Shown piece by piece: positions 1-8,800 of a stretch of 34,740 bases of DNA. Location of the stretch: NCBI GenBank assembly GCA_001650955.1, contig LXYP01000034.1, positions 1 through 34,740 of the forward strand. Reading direction: 5' to 3'. The stretch is from Sphingomonadales bacterium EhC05 (GTDB lineage: Bacteria > Pseudomonadota > Alphaproteobacteria > Sphingomonadales > Sphingomonadaceae). Below the pieces are notes generated by a model. That model did not search any database. It was not told the origin of the DNA and worked only from the letters and a program-made list of their open reading frames with translations. Numbering within the stretch: the stretch's first letter is position 1; every line of letters starts with the position of its first letter. The translations under genes and the position numbers were made by a program.

Positions 1-778
1 CCACCGCTTCAAAAATCTTGTGCGGTGAGACTGGCGCATTGAACCGGGTTGTCGGGATGCCCGATTTTCCTTGCTTATCTTCATCCTCTGCCTTTGAGGG
101 GATTTCGGATGTCTTCGAGCCACCCATCAGCGCCGGGAGGAAGTCCAGCAGGGTTTTGGTAATCTTGATCGGGGATTGCACATTACGTTGGATTGCGCGA
201 TCCACAATCTCTTGGGTTGTCGGCGCGCGATATCGCGGCTGCGGCTCTTTCGGGATTTCCAGAGCCGGCGTTCCTTTGGTGTCCAAATCGCTGATCGCGT
301 TGAAAAACCGTATTGTTGATATACCATCGATCGCGGCATGATGGATGCGCGTCAACAAAGCAAAACTGCCTTTTTTTACCTCGTCAACATGGTCCATGCC
401 TTCCAGGACATGCATATCCCATAACGGACGATTCATGTCCATCGGACGGCTGTAATGGCGCGCCACAAGATCTGTGAACTGCTCGCGTTTGGCGGGTGCT
501 GCGAGGCGACTATGCGTGATATGGGCATCCATGTCGAAATGCTCATCCGTGACCCAATAAGCATGATCGATGTCCATCGGCAGCCGATGTAGGCGCCGCT
601 GGAATATAGGAGAAGAGTTTAATCTGGATCGGACATGCTCGACAATCTGCGTATATTCCACTTTGCCTGAAGGAGCAGTGGAGGGATCATGAATTGATAC
701 CATCATCACATGGCTGAGATTATTAGCCGACTGCAAATACAGAAATTGGGCGTCTTGAGGGGCAAGCTGTTCGATCAT
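1..778 (-). CDS. Wax ester synthase/diacylglycerol acyltransferase (WS/DGAT), C-terminus cut by window edge
   Basis: About 259 N-terminal residues are visible and the rest lies beyond the left edge; full members are usually 450-500 residues. The active-site motif HHxxxDG is present as HHAAIDG at about residues 146-152, preceded by the usual N-terminal stretch (start MIEQLAPQDAQFLYLQ). The family joins acyl-CoA to diacylglycerol or to long-chain alcohols, giving triacylglycerol or wax esters at the inner membrane. The ATG at 776-778 has AGGAAT about 8 bases upstream, and that site overlaps the end of the plsB-like gene, which stops 10 bases earlier. It is the last visible gene of the minus-strand lipid operon, so it would use diacylglycerol made through the upstream PlsB/PlsC acyltransferases. 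Whether it favours TAG or wax ester cannot be read from this part. Confidence 0.88.
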   Translation of the reverse strand, partial: MIEQLAPQDAQFLYLQSANNLSHVMMVSIHDPSTAPSGKVEYTQIVEHVRSRLNSSPIFQRRLHRLPMDIDHAYWVTDEHFDMDAHITHSRLAAPAKREQFTDLVARHYSRPMDMNRPLWDMHVLEGMDHVDEVKKGSFALLTRIHHAAIDGISTIRFFNAISDLDTKGTPALEIPKEPQPRYRAPTTQEIVDRAIQRNVQSPIKITKTLLDFLPALMGGSKTSEIPSKAEDEDKQGKSGIPTTRFNAPVSPHKIFEAV

Positions 779-788
779 CAATCTATTC

Positions 789-3140
789 CTATTCGTCAAA
801 TTCATTGCCTGCCAAAGTCAGCAGTTCAATTCTGGCGCGTTCCATCCTGCGCGAAAGACTGCGAAACTCTTGCAACAACGATTTGCGGTCTTGCTGTATC
901 TCTTCGGTGGTCTCGCCAGTCAGATCTATATTTGCAGCTAGTTTTACGCCGTTCTGAAACAACATTTTCGCAATCGAAGCTTCGCTGGTGATACTACGCA
1001 ACAGGTAAGCGATGCGGCCTTGTTCCAGACATTGATCGACGATCTCACTATCTCCCAGAATTTCACCGGGTTTGAGTGACGCCAAAATCTCCAGTACGAT
1101 AATATAACTTTCTACAAATGGCAGAAAAACGGCGTTGCTCATCAGGGGTTGAAATCTTGTCAACATACGGTTGAGGGCGAAGCCGCCGCGCTTGATACGT
1201 TCCAGCCATTTGGAGTCAGTCCGGTTTAATTCCGTTACCAGATCTTCCTGATATGCCTCTTTTTCAGGATAGAAAAATTCAAACTTAAACAGCTCGCGCA
1301 GTCTAAAAGCCTCGTTCCAGAACAGCTCTATATTATCGACCGGATCGCGGTCTGCTTGATGCTCGATTACCTTTAACAGCGAGAGTTCGATCGTCGCCTT
1401 TTCAAGGAAATGATGGCTGATTGAATTGCGATAGTAACTGGCGTGCGCGTGTTTTTCGGGTTCTATCGCATAGACTGTCTTTGTTCCGCGAGAAATACGC
1501 ATCATCAAGCCGTAGTTGACCAGCCTGTCAGCTGGGTTTTCAACCCAGGCTTCCCGCGCGATTGTCAACTCATCGCTCAGCCTGATGCCTCTATCCTGAC
1601 ACCATCGAGTCAGATAATCCAATACGCGTCGCAACTCCATTTGGGTTAGCGCGCGCGGTGCCGCGCCAAGCAAACATAGGCACATCAAGGCATTGAGGGT
1701 GATTGGCGTTGCGCGGTTGGCATGCACCGCGATGTCAAAAGCAATCCGCGACAAGGTCAGGGGATCTTCCACATCGGGAGCAGTCGGGAGGATGACGGGT
1801 TCGCCCAGATCAACATAAATCCGGCCCATTGGTTCTTTCAGGCTGCGCAGATATCCGATAAACCATTTCAGCGATTCCGGCTGCTTGACCCGGCCGGTTT
1901 GTTCGGCAGCATATTCCTCGACATCGCGGATCAAATCCATGCTGGTAACCATGGGATAGATGTGGAGATTCTCAACTCCCGAAGCATGGGCGGCTTCGAG
2001 TACATATTTCAGAAGGCCGTAACGCGGCGGCATCAGTTTCCCGAGGCGCGATCGGCCGCCTTCGAACGACCATGATAATGGGAAACGCTTCTCCATCAGA
2101 TAAGCGATATAGTGGCGTAGCGTTAGCTTGTATAAATTATCATTTGAAAAGCTGCGACGAATAAAGATCGCCCCTGAACCCCGCAATATTCTGCCCAGCA
2201 CCGGGATGTCCATATTTATCCCGCCAAATGTGTGCAGCATCGGCATGTCGTTCTGGTACAGGACATGATTAGGTACAAAGCCGTCAACATAGGTTTTATG
2301 AGTGAACAGGACGAGCGTCGGATATTTGCGGATATTCTTCGACAGTTCGATCAATTCTTCTGAGTTTTGGACCACGCCCTTTTGATAACCCAACGTCAGG
2401 GTGAAATTATCCAGTCGCGCGCGCAAATCGATAAATAGCGCGCTAGGAAGCGGGATGAGTTCTTTCAAGATATCCTGCGCCTTCGACCGGACTTTCCCCA
2501 ATGCGAGTCCTGTTTCCTCCGACTGTTCCTTAAGCATTTTCTTGAATGCCGGCGTCTCATCGATCTCCTGAGCAACATGGCGGGGAACCTTGTACCGGCT
2601 GCCGCGCCATTCCCGCTCGCCCATATCGAGCGTCAGATTGGCCTGCCTAATGACAAAACCGGCAAATAAAGAAGCGTCCACACCGGTACTGTCTTGCGTG
2701 CGTTCATGAAAGCGCTGCTGCAATTCGGCGATGGTCGCGCTTTTACCGAACAACATTTCGGCATTGTCCTTGTTTCTCCACATCCGTATTTGCGCCCGTA
2801 TGACGCCAGGGCGGCGGGGGTCTCCAAAAATCAAGTGCCGAAATTTGACCATCTTGCTAGCGGCGAAGCCGGGAATATTCCAAATTGTACGAACTGGCAC
2901 CACATCAGCTTCCGGATTGTTCGCTAGTACCGACTGCAAGGTATCTAGTTCACCAGAAGATGGATTACTTTCCAGAGCCATTGCCACAGCACAATGTTGG
3001 GCCGTTACCGAGCTGTCCTGCAAGGTGGGCCCAAGTTTGCGCAAAACGTAATTGCGCTCGATCGCATTACGTGCATCTACCAGATAAACCATTGTGCGCT
3101 CGGGTTTTGGCAATTTGCCTTTCATCGCATTTTCTCTCAT
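789..3140 (-). CDS. plsB: PlsB-type glycerol-3-phosphate 1-O-acyltransferase
   Basis: 783 residues, close to the 807 of E. coli PlsB. All acyltransferase blocks are visible. Block I is HKTYVD (H281 and D286, the HxxxxD catalytic pair). Block II is GAIFIRRSF (about 323-331). Block III is FEGGRSRLGK (about 359-368). Block IV is IYPMVTSMD (about 394-402). The enzyme acylates sn-glycerol 3-phosphate at position 1 from acyl-CoA or acyl-ACP at the inner membrane, the first step to phosphatidate and diacylglycerol. Its ATG overlaps the stop of the patatin gene (ATGA at 3137-3140), which implies translational coupling. Many alphaproteobacteria rely on PlsX/PlsY for this step, so a PlsB inside a lipid-storage operon may be a dedicated enzyme; that part is inference. 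A second ATG lies 5 codons downstream. Confidence 0.9.
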   Translation of the reverse strand: MRENAMKGKLPKPERTMVYLVDARNAIERNYVLRKLGPTLQDSSVTAQHCAVAMALESNPSSGELDTLQSVLANNPEADVVPVRTIWNIPGFAASKMVKFRHLIFGDPRRPGVIRAQIRMWRNKDNAEMLFGKSATIAELQQRFHERTQDSTGVDASLFAGFVIRQANLTLDMGEREWRGSRYKVPRHVAQEIDETPAFKKMLKEQSEETGLALGKVRSKAQDILKELIPLPSALFIDLRARLDNFTLTLGYQKGVVQNSEELIELSKNIRKYPTLVLFTHKTYVDGFVPNHVLYQNDMPMLHTFGGINMDIPVLGRILRGSGAIFIRRSFSNDNLYKLTLRHYIAYLMEKRFPLSWSFEGGRSRLGKLMPPRYGLLKYVLEAAHASGVENLHIYPMVTSMDLIRDVEEYAAEQTGRVKQPESLKWFIGYLRSLKEPMGRIYVDLGEPVILPTAPDVEDPLTLSRIAFDIAVHANRATPITLNALMCLCLLGAAPRALTQMELRRVLDYLTRWCQDRGIRLSDELTIAREAWVENPADRLVNYGLMMRISRGTKTVYAIEPEKHAHASYYRNSISHHFLEKATIELSLLKVIEHQADRDPVDNIELFWNEAFRLRELFKFEFFYPEKEAYQEDLVTELNRTDSKWLERIKRGGFALNRMLTRFQPLMSNAVFLPFVESYIIVLEILASLKPGEILGDSEIVDQCLEQGRIAYLLRSITSEASIAKMLFQNGVKLAANIDLTGETTEEIQQDRKSLLQEFRSLSRRMERARIELLTLAGNEFDE

Positions 3141-4705
3141 CCTGCTCTGCGATGTCCAATGGTTGCATCTACCGGCATATTTCTGGCTGATGACGTTGAT
3201 CTTCGTCGTTGCCGAGTGTCCGACACGTTCGATTCCAACTGGCTGAGAATTTCATCAATCGCCTGGCTGATGATTGTCGCGTTACGGATCTGTTCGATCC
3301 GTTGCCAAGTCTCTAGGCGGCCGGCGTGAAGTGCTTCAGCAATTTCATCCTCACCGGAGTAGTCGAACATCATTTGCCGCAAAGACGATCGTTGAAAGCG
3401 GTGAGAAATCGTGATGTCACCCGCATAGTTCTGTCCGGCAAACTGCTGGAAAACCGAAAGAAACGTATCACTTGCTCCGCTGCCAAAGGGCAGGAATATT
3501 TTTTGGGAGAAACGCGCCGCTTCCCGCAGGGTGGCAAAAAACAAACTGCTGGATTGTGATAAGATAGATTCATGATCCGATTTGGGGTCGCTGCGCAAAT
3601 AGGGCGCAATGACACTAAACGGATTAATCTGGCTGACGATGAAATGGTTGACGCCATAAAGACGTGACAGCCGCTTCATTGGTAAATCATCGCCCAATAC
3701 ACCGTCAATCCAACGCTGATTGGGAAGGAAAGGTTTGAGGCTGCCAGCGCTATTCTTTGCCTCAAGCATAACCGGCTCCGACAATGCCGGAATCGTGGCC
3801 GATGCCCGGCAGGCAGAACGGATCGTCACATTGGGAGAGGTTATAGCATTGAGCAATCTTGCCCGGTGATGCTGGTCGGCAGATGCTACGGATATATTGA
3901 TATGACGACCACTATGTTCAAATGCTTCCTGAAAGGTCGTGTCACCAATTTCGTCACCGACCAACTGGTCACACATCTCCGCATAATCAATTTTGCGCGG
4001 TAAATTCAGGGAATGGCGAAACGCATCACTCGGCATAATTGGTGAGGCAACCCGGTGTCGCTTCTTGACGAAATGGCCCTTAAGTTGGTCATCTTTCAAC
4101 AAGGAAAGCTGTGCGCAGATAATGGCGCCAGCGCTTGATCCCGACAGAACAGTGGGTAGCAAATCTTCTTCGACAAGCGCATCAACCACCCCGTGATGAA
4201 AGTAGATTAAACCGCCGCCGCCGCTTAGCGTCAGTGCAGAACGACCGTAGCAATGGGAAGCGCGGCGGAAAAAATCTAGCTTGTCTGCGGATGCTATGCG
4301 CGCAGCCGGCGCTGCGGCAACCACTTCGAGTGCTTCAACAATTGCCGCGATATAATCCGATACAAGGTGCTTTGTGCCATATTTGGTGCGGGAATAAAGT
4401 TTGGGATTGGCCATCCCCGCCATATTCCCATGAATGCCCTCATTGAGCGTAAAAAAGACTTCTTCGATGGCACCCTCATCGCAGTGCTTATTTAACCAGT
4501 TGCGCCTTCTGGTGATATCTGCGGCGTCATAGTGTTTGCCGTCTTTGCGCAGCTTCCAGGTAGCCATCCCTGAGTTAACGTCATGTAACCTCGCATGCTC
4601 CGCCCATTCCGCATAGCTTATTGAACGCTTCATTTTCTCGTCCAGTTGGAACCCATCTGAATTGACCATGCGTTCCAGAAGGCTCAACGCCTTATCCCCC
4701 CACAT
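3137..4705 (-). CDS. DUF3336-patatin lipase (Tgl3/4/5-like triacylglycerol lipase)
   Basis: 522 residues with two parts. Residues about 30-125 match the DUF3336 pattern that precedes patatin domains in yeast Tgl3/4/5 lipases: the YAEW start, a central WK, RN-type pairs and a GTKHLVSDYI end. Residues about 157-345 are the patatin core, with oxyanion loop SGGGG (161-165), nucleophile elbow GSSAG (Ser191) and the dyad aspartate in DGV (Asp334). Members hydrolyse triacylglycerol or phospholipid acyl esters. ATG at 4705 has GGGAGC about 7 bases upstream; the previous gene (plsC) stops 23 bases away, and plsB overlaps downstream. A lipase co-transcribed with three acyltransferases suggests turnover of stored lipid or acyl remodelling. 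A phospholipase role cannot be ruled out. Confidence 0.85.
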   Translation of the reverse strand: MWGDKALSLLERMVNSDGFQLDEKMKRSISYAEWAEHARLHDVNSGMATWKLRKDGKHYDAADITRRRNWLNKHCDEGAIEEVFFTLNEGIHGNMAGMANPKLYSRTKYGTKHLVSDYIAAIVEALEVVAAAPAARIASADKLDFFRRASHCYGRSALTLSGGGGLIYFHHGVVDALVEEDLLPTVLSGSSAGAIICAQLSLLKDDQLKGHFVKKRHRVASPIMPSDAFRHSLNLPRKIDYAEMCDQLVGDEIGDTTFQEAFEHSGRHINISVASADQHHRARLLNAITSPNVTIRSACRASATIPALSEPVMLEAKNSAGSLKPFLPNQRWIDGVLGDDLPMKRLSRLYGVNHFIVSQINPFSVIAPYLRSDPKSDHESILSQSSSLFFATLREAARFSQKIFLPFGSGASDTFLSVFQQFAGQNYAGDITISHRFQRSSLRQMMFDYSGEDEIAEALHAGRLETWQRIEQIRNATIISQAIDEILSQLESNVSDTRQRRRSTSSARNMPVDATIGHRRAG

Positions 4706-4728
4706 TTTTTTGCTCCCAATTTTCCTTT

Positions 4729-5475
4729 TTAACTGCCCAATGCGTTCAGAAATAACGCTCTGACCTCATCGACGTGATTTTGTACGGTCTTGCTTTTCCA
4801 TTTGCTCGTATCTACCGGCGCAAGCACTTCGACTTTTACCTTGCCCGGCCGCGTACCGAATTTCCCCTTAGGCATAATCGCTGCTGTATTGTGCAAAACT
4901 ATCGGAACAACCGGTACTCCGGCCTGTATAGCAAGATGAAAAGCGCCCTTTTTAAAGGGTAACAGCGTCCCGTCCACTGAACGTGTCCCCTCCGGCGCAA
5001 TAACGATTGACTTGTTCTCGTTCTTGATCGCATCGACCAATGGCTGCATCGCAGTAATGGCGTCTTTTGATCTGCTGCGGTCAATCAATACCAGACCGGC
5101 TGCGCTTGTAATCTGTTTGAGGAAAGGAACCTTGCCAATTTCCTTTTTCCCCACACCGGCGAGATCTTTGCGAACCAGCTTAACAATCACAAAACCGTCT
5201 GCGATGCTCTGGTGATTGAAAATGAAAATGGCAGGCCTGGATTTCCAGAGATTTTCTTCTCCCTGGATAACCAATTCTATACCGGCAAATGCGCTGGAAA
5301 GATCGCCAAACAGCCCCAGACCAAAATTCGTCGCATCACGGGTCGAACCCGACAACATTTTGAGTCCCAGACCGGCCCCGAATGCGGTGCCTATTGCGCC
5401 CATTGCGAACGAGGAACGAAAATATCCCGATAAATCTGCAAGGCTACCCTCTTTGGCGAGATCCGATTTAGCCAT
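4729..5475 (-). CDS. plsC: 1-acyl-sn-glycerol-3-phosphate acyltransferase (PlsC family)
   Basis: 248 residues. The catalytic NHxxxxD motif is NHQSIAD (H88, D93), the phosphate-binding motif is PEGTRS (about 161-166), and a hydrophobic VPVVPIV segment follows. The family adds the second acyl chain to lysophosphatidate, giving phosphatidate at the inner membrane. I chose ATG at 5473-5475 (MAKSDLAKEG) because AGGGGAA lies 8 bases upstream; a TTG 21 bases further out (5496) is in frame but would place that ribosome site inside the gene. It is the first gene after the promoter at 5548-5576 and leads the operon plsC, patatin, plsB, WS/DGAT. A phosphatase that would make diacylglycerol is not in view. 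Confidence 0.88.
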   Translation of the reverse strand: MAKSDLAKEGSLADLSGYFRSSFAMGAIGTAFGAGLGLKMLSGSTRDATNFGLGLFGDLSSAFAGIELVIQGEENLWKSRPAIFIFNHQSIADGFVIVKLVRKDLAGVGKKEIGKVPFLKQITSAAGLVLIDRSRSKDAITAMQPLVDAIKNENKSIVIAPEGTRSVDGTLLPFKKGAFHLAIQAGVPVVPIVLHNTAAIMPKGKFGTRPGKVKVEVLAPVDTSKWKSKTVQNHVDEVRALFLNALGS

Positions 5476-5547
5476 AAACTGTTCCCCTGTTAACAAAATC
5501 CGCCAATCTTTAGGAATGCAGCTATTTATAGCGCATATTGCGTATAT

Positions 5548-5576
5548 TAGTAACGCAAAACAACTTCAGATGTCAA
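5548..5576 (-). promoter_or_regulatory. Sigma70-like promoter of the lipid operon
   Basis: Reading the minus strand, a perfect -35 box TTGACA (5576-5571) is followed by a 17-base spacer and TTACTA (5553-5548); TACTAA with an 18-base spacer is the alternative. Transcription would start near 5540, leaving a leader of about 65 bases before plsC. It sits in the 127-base gap between the tetR stop and plsC. Confidence 0.6.
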
Positions 5577-5579
5577 CTG

Positions 5580-5593
5580 GTTAACTAGTTTAC
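5580..5593. promoter_or_regulatory. Palindromic operator candidate upstream of lipid operon -35 box
   Basis: The minus strand reads GTAAAC-TA-GTTAAC, one mismatch from a perfect GTAAAC-N2-GTTTAC palindrome. A second overlapping inverted repeat, 5575-5590 (8-base arms, one mismatch), runs into the -35 box. A closely related site lies at 8726-8739 in front of the TonB receptor gene. Size and symmetry fit a TetR-family dimer, and a tetR gene ends 10 bases away. Binding is inferred. Confidence 0.45.
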
Positions 5594-5602
5594 TGAATTG
5601 GA

Positions 5603-6292
5603 TCAGCTATTTTCATTGCTATGTGTTTGCAACGCTTGATGTTCGTCAATCACAGATTGCCGCCATCTCAGTTCGATCGCTTGGGTTATTTCGTCGCGCT
5701 CTGCCCATAACGTACGAATGGCGCTGCCCGAAACCAGCGCTGCAGCTGTTCGAACGATTTCATTTGCTCGATCTTCATTATGGTCCAACTCTATAAATCG
5801 TTGCGTCCATTCATCATATATGGGTTTCCGCAATTCGGCGACTATCTCCTGAATTCGCGGACGCATTTTAGGTGTCGTGGACGCGTCCAACGTAACGCCC
5901 AGTGCTACCCAGAACTGATCACCTAGAAAAAAACTGCGAAAGTCATCGAGCATGATGTCGAGTAGTTCATCGACCGTGTCCGTTGTGCGGGACAGTTTTT
6001 TTTCGGCCTCTTCATGTGCGATGGCTAAAGCGTGGCGGATGGCCGCTAAAGTAACACTGTCCTTGTCCGGAAAATGATGAAGCAGAGCGCCTTGGGAAAC
6101 ACCCGCCTGCTCGGCAACAGCCGCCATTCTGAGGCCGCTATGGCCACGTTTAGCAATTACCTGATAAGCTGCGTCTGCCAATCTCTTGCGCATCTCTTCG
6201 CTGCGTTCGGCTTGCGTCCGCCGCGGCTGATTGCGTTCCGAAGCACTGCGCGCAGATTTTTCGGTGGCATGGGTTGGGTCAGCGACCTTCAT
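5603..6292 (-). CDS. TetR-family regulator, CymR-like
   Basis: 229 residues. The N-terminal helix-turn-helix (about residues 35-80) has the GVSQGALLHHFPDK recognition-helix signature. The run RRTQAER before it, the HHFP motif and the LDDFRSFFLGDQF region resemble CymR, the TetR repressor of p-cumate genes in Pseudomonas putida, as I recall that sequence; no alignment was run. The roughly 20-residue charged N-terminal extension is longer than in CymR. The gene lies between the TonB receptor and the lipid operon, all on the minus strand. ATG at 6292 is preceded by AGGGAAAATC. The likely role is a ligand-released repressor of the flanking units through the palindromes at 5580 and 8726. The ligand, whether an aromatic acid, its CoA ester or a fatty acyl-CoA, is unknown. 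Confidence 0.8.
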   Translation of the reverse strand: MKVADPTHATEKSARSASERNQPRRTQAERSEEMRKRLADAAYQVIAKRGHSGLRMAAVAEQAGVSQGALLHHFPDKDSVTLAAIRHALAIAHEEAEKKLSRTTDTVDELLDIMLDDFRSFFLGDQFWVALGVTLDASTTPKMRPRIQEIVAELRKPIYDEWTQRFIELDHNEDRANEIVRTAAALVSGSAIRTLWAERDEITQAIELRWRQSVIDEHQALQTHSNENS

Positions 6293-6340
6293 GATTTTCC
6301 CTGCTTGGGTTTGAAGTCATACCTCATTCTTGGATCAGTA

Positions 6341-6374
6341 GCTGCTGTTTGGCAAGTTTGCAGCAAACAGCAGC
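6341..6374. repeat. 11-bp perfect inverted repeat between TonB receptor and tetR
   Basis: Arms GCTGCTGTTTG (6341-6351) and CAAACAGCAGC (6364-6374) pair perfectly around a 12-base loop, which itself contains GCAA/TTGC. A second symmetric core, GTTTGC-A-GCAAAC, lies at 6356-6368. The minus strand shows no T run after the stem, so it is not a textbook intrinsic terminator. It may end or protect the receptor mRNA, or be a tetR operator. Confidence 0.4.
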
Positions 6375-6410
6375 ACTGGGTTCCAAAGCTTTTTCAGCTC
6401 CCTTAACCAA

Positions 6411-8681
6411 TCAATATCTATATCCGATTTTCAAGCCATAGACGCGCGGTGTCCCGGGAAAGTCGCTCAGCGTCGAACCAAGAGCAAGCACGGTCCGCCG
6501 ATAATTCGTTTTTGTCGCATTGTTCACATATCCGGTGACCCGGAAATTTCCGACATCTACGCTGGCGCGGAGATTCAGGAGGCCATAGCCATCTTCACCC
6601 GAAAGGCTCGTTGCCCCGCCAAAGACCGGATTTGCTTCGCCCGGTTCATGGAAAAAGTCAGCTAGGAGTGCATAGTCAGCCCCAAGGGTAAACAAATTGT
6701 CGTCGCCAAACGGACGGCGCCATTCTGTTCCGACGTTAATCGAATGTTTTGGACTACGAACAAGAGCCGTACCGGAAAAATCGGTTGTCGCGTTGAATAT
6801 GTAATTGTCATATTTTGCGTCGAGAAATCCATAAGCTATGCTGACATCAAAATTGTCCGACGGCCGAACCTTAATTTCGACATCGACTCCGTCCACCGAA
6901 CTGGTGGCTGCATTGCTTATCAGGCTAGCCGCTGCGCCTCCGCCCAGATCAACAATTCGTGAGACTTGCAGATTGCTGTAATCATAGTGGAACGCCGCAA
7001 GGTTGAATAACAACCTCCGATCCAGCCATTCGCTTTTCAGTCCGATTTCATAAGTTTTTATATCTTCCGGAGCAAAAAGCACATTCGCCTGGCTCGCGGC
7101 GAAGGGAACATATTGGAATCCGCCGCTTTTAAAGCCGGTGCTAAAACTGCCGTAGATACTGACATCAGGAGAAAATTTGTATGTCGCGACAATCCGCGGA
7201 TCAAATGACGTATAAACGGCTGAATTGTCGGTAGTGAAAGGTGTTACGACCAGCGGCACACCAGGAAAAGTGCTCGTTCCCGTCTGGATGGCCCGCTTCT
7301 CGTCGCGGCTATATCGCCCGCCCAGAGTCACATCAAACTGATCCGTAATATGGATAGTTGCCTGTCCAAAGACCGCATAGCTGTCAATCTCATAATCTGA
7401 AAACGAAACGTCTGTGGGCGTCGCTCCCGTCAGGAAAAAGATCACGCTGTCCGAGCCAAGATCGAATTGATCGCTTCGGCTGCTGCGATCACGATAATAA
7501 AAGCCGCCAATAATCCAGTCCAGAGCACCATCAAACGATGCCGGACCGCTGGGATCCGAGGTGATCCGGAATTCCTGTGTAAATTGTTTGGATCGCTCGC
7601 GGCTGGTCTGATCAATGACCGACAGCGATGATCCTTCCAGATCACGTGCTTCGCTGGTGTTGAGCTTGCGGTAGGCCGAGATCGAAATCAGTGTCGCGAA
7701 ATCGGTATCATATTCGATGCGGCCAATATAGGTCTGCGTTTCCCGGTCCAACGTAGGATCGAAAGAGAGGAAAGCGGAGTTTCCGCCGGTATAGGCGATT
7801 GGTACACTGCCAGGGGCCGCTAGAAAAACCGAATTCGGATTTGCTGGAGCGGTAGCAGTGGGACCACTGCCGCGGTTGAAGCCTCCGAAGGCAGCTTCAT
7901 CACCGTCTTTGATATATTCCGCCGTCAATCCGATGCGCAACCGCCCGTCACCCGGTTCAAAGGCAAGCCGCAGCCGACCACCATAATTGTCCTGCCCCTG
8001 AAATTTTTTGCCAGTGGCCAGATTGGTCATATATCCGTCGCGATAGGTGCGCCAGCCAGCCGCACGAAATTTGAGGCTGCCATCGGTTGTTATGGGCCCG
8101 CCAACGCCACCGGAAATTTCATAGCCGTCATAATTGCTAATGCCGGCTTCGATATTGGCTTCGAAATTGTCCGAAGGTGCCTTGGAAATAACGTTAATGG
8201 CACCGCCGATCGTGTTGCGGCCGTAAAGCGTACCTTGTGGACCGCGCAATACCTCGATCCGTTCAATATCGCGCAGCGACCCGAATGATCCACTGGAACG
8301 CCCGAGATAAACATCATCGACGAACACGCCGACCGAGCTTTCTGAGCCCGGATCGAAGGACCGGGTACCGATACCGCGTATGTAAAGCTGTGGCCGGGAG
8401 GCTCCGAAGCTTCCGAAATAAAAACTCGGCACGCGGGGCGCAATATTTTCGAGCGAGATGATGCCTGTCCGTTCGATCTCGTCGCCCCCAAATGCTGAAA
8501 TCGCAACCGGTATGTCTTGTATTCTTTCTTCACGTCGTTGCGCTGTGACTACAATTTCATTGGCATAAACATTGGAGTTATCGGTGCTTTCGTTCTGGGA
8601 ATCGGCGTTTTGCGAAAATGCAGGTGTTGCGGAAAGAACCGCACACATCGCTACGCCCAGGCATAATGTTGGCTTGATCAT
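6411..8681 (-). CDS. TonB-dependent outer membrane receptor
   Basis: 756 residues. A signal peptide covers about residues 1-23 (ends ATPAFSQ). A TonB box-like stretch EIVVTAQRREERIQDIP follows, then a plug domain with RGIGTR, DDVYLGR and the conserved VLRGPQGTLYGRN block. The long beta-barrel ends in an aromatic residue (IGYRY), as outer membrane porins do. These proteins take up bulky or scarce compounds using energy from TonB-ExbBD; sphingomonads use many of them for aromatic and terpenoid substrates. It follows the CoA ligase gene by 119 bases but has its own leader with a palindrome at 8726-8739. A role in uptake of the substrate of the adjacent ring-cleavage pathway is inferred from position only. 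The start has GAGAGGAAAA just upstream. Confidence 0.92.
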   Translation of the reverse strand: MIKPTLCLGVAMCAVLSATPAFSQNADSQNESTDNSNVYANEIVVTAQRREERIQDIPVAISAFGGDEIERTGIISLENIAPRVPSFYFGSFGASRPQLYIRGIGTRSFDPGSESSVGVFVDDVYLGRSSGSFGSLRDIERIEVLRGPQGTLYGRNTIGGAINVISKAPSDNFEANIEAGISNYDGYEISGGVGGPITTDGSLKFRAAGWRTYRDGYMTNLATGKKFQGQDNYGGRLRLAFEPGDGRLRIGLTAEYIKDGDEAAFGGFNRGSGPTATAPANPNSVFLAAPGSVPIAYTGGNSAFLSFDPTLDRETQTYIGRIEYDTDFATLISISAYRKLNTSEARDLEGSSLSVIDQTSRERSKQFTQEFRITSDPSGPASFDGALDWIIGGFYYRDRSSRSDQFDLGSDSVIFFLTGATPTDVSFSDYEIDSYAVFGQATIHITDQFDVTLGGRYSRDEKRAIQTGTSTFPGVPLVVTPFTTDNSAVYTSFDPRIVATYKFSPDVSIYGSFSTGFKSGGFQYVPFAASQANVLFAPEDIKTYEIGLKSEWLDRRLLFNLAAFHYDYSNLQVSRIVDLGGGAAASLISNAATSSVDGVDVEIKVRPSDNFDVSIAYGFLDAKYDNYIFNATTDFSGTALVRSPKHSINVGTEWRRPFGDDNLFTLGADYALLADFFHEPGEANPVFGGATSLSGEDGYGLLNLRASVDVGNFRVTGYVNNATKTNYRRTVLALGSTLSDFPGTPRVYGLKIGYRY

Positions 8682-8725
8682 AATTTTTCCTCTCTTGATG
8701 TTGATGGGCTGCTACCCATTCGTTC

Positions 8726-8739
8726 GTAAACTGATTTAC
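8726..8739. promoter_or_regulatory. Palindromic operator candidate upstream of TonB receptor gene
   Basis: GTAAA-CTGA-TTTAC is a 5-base-arm inverted repeat 45 bases before the receptor ATG. On the minus strand it reads GTAAAT-CA-GTTTAC. Aligned without gaps to the lipid-operon site it shares about 16 of 20 positions. I could not fix a -10/-35 pair around it. Confidence 0.4.
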
Positions 8740-8800
8740 TAAAATCCTTATTTCATGAAGCCGCCCGTTTTGTCCTTCATTGGGTGATCTTCGTCAGAGA

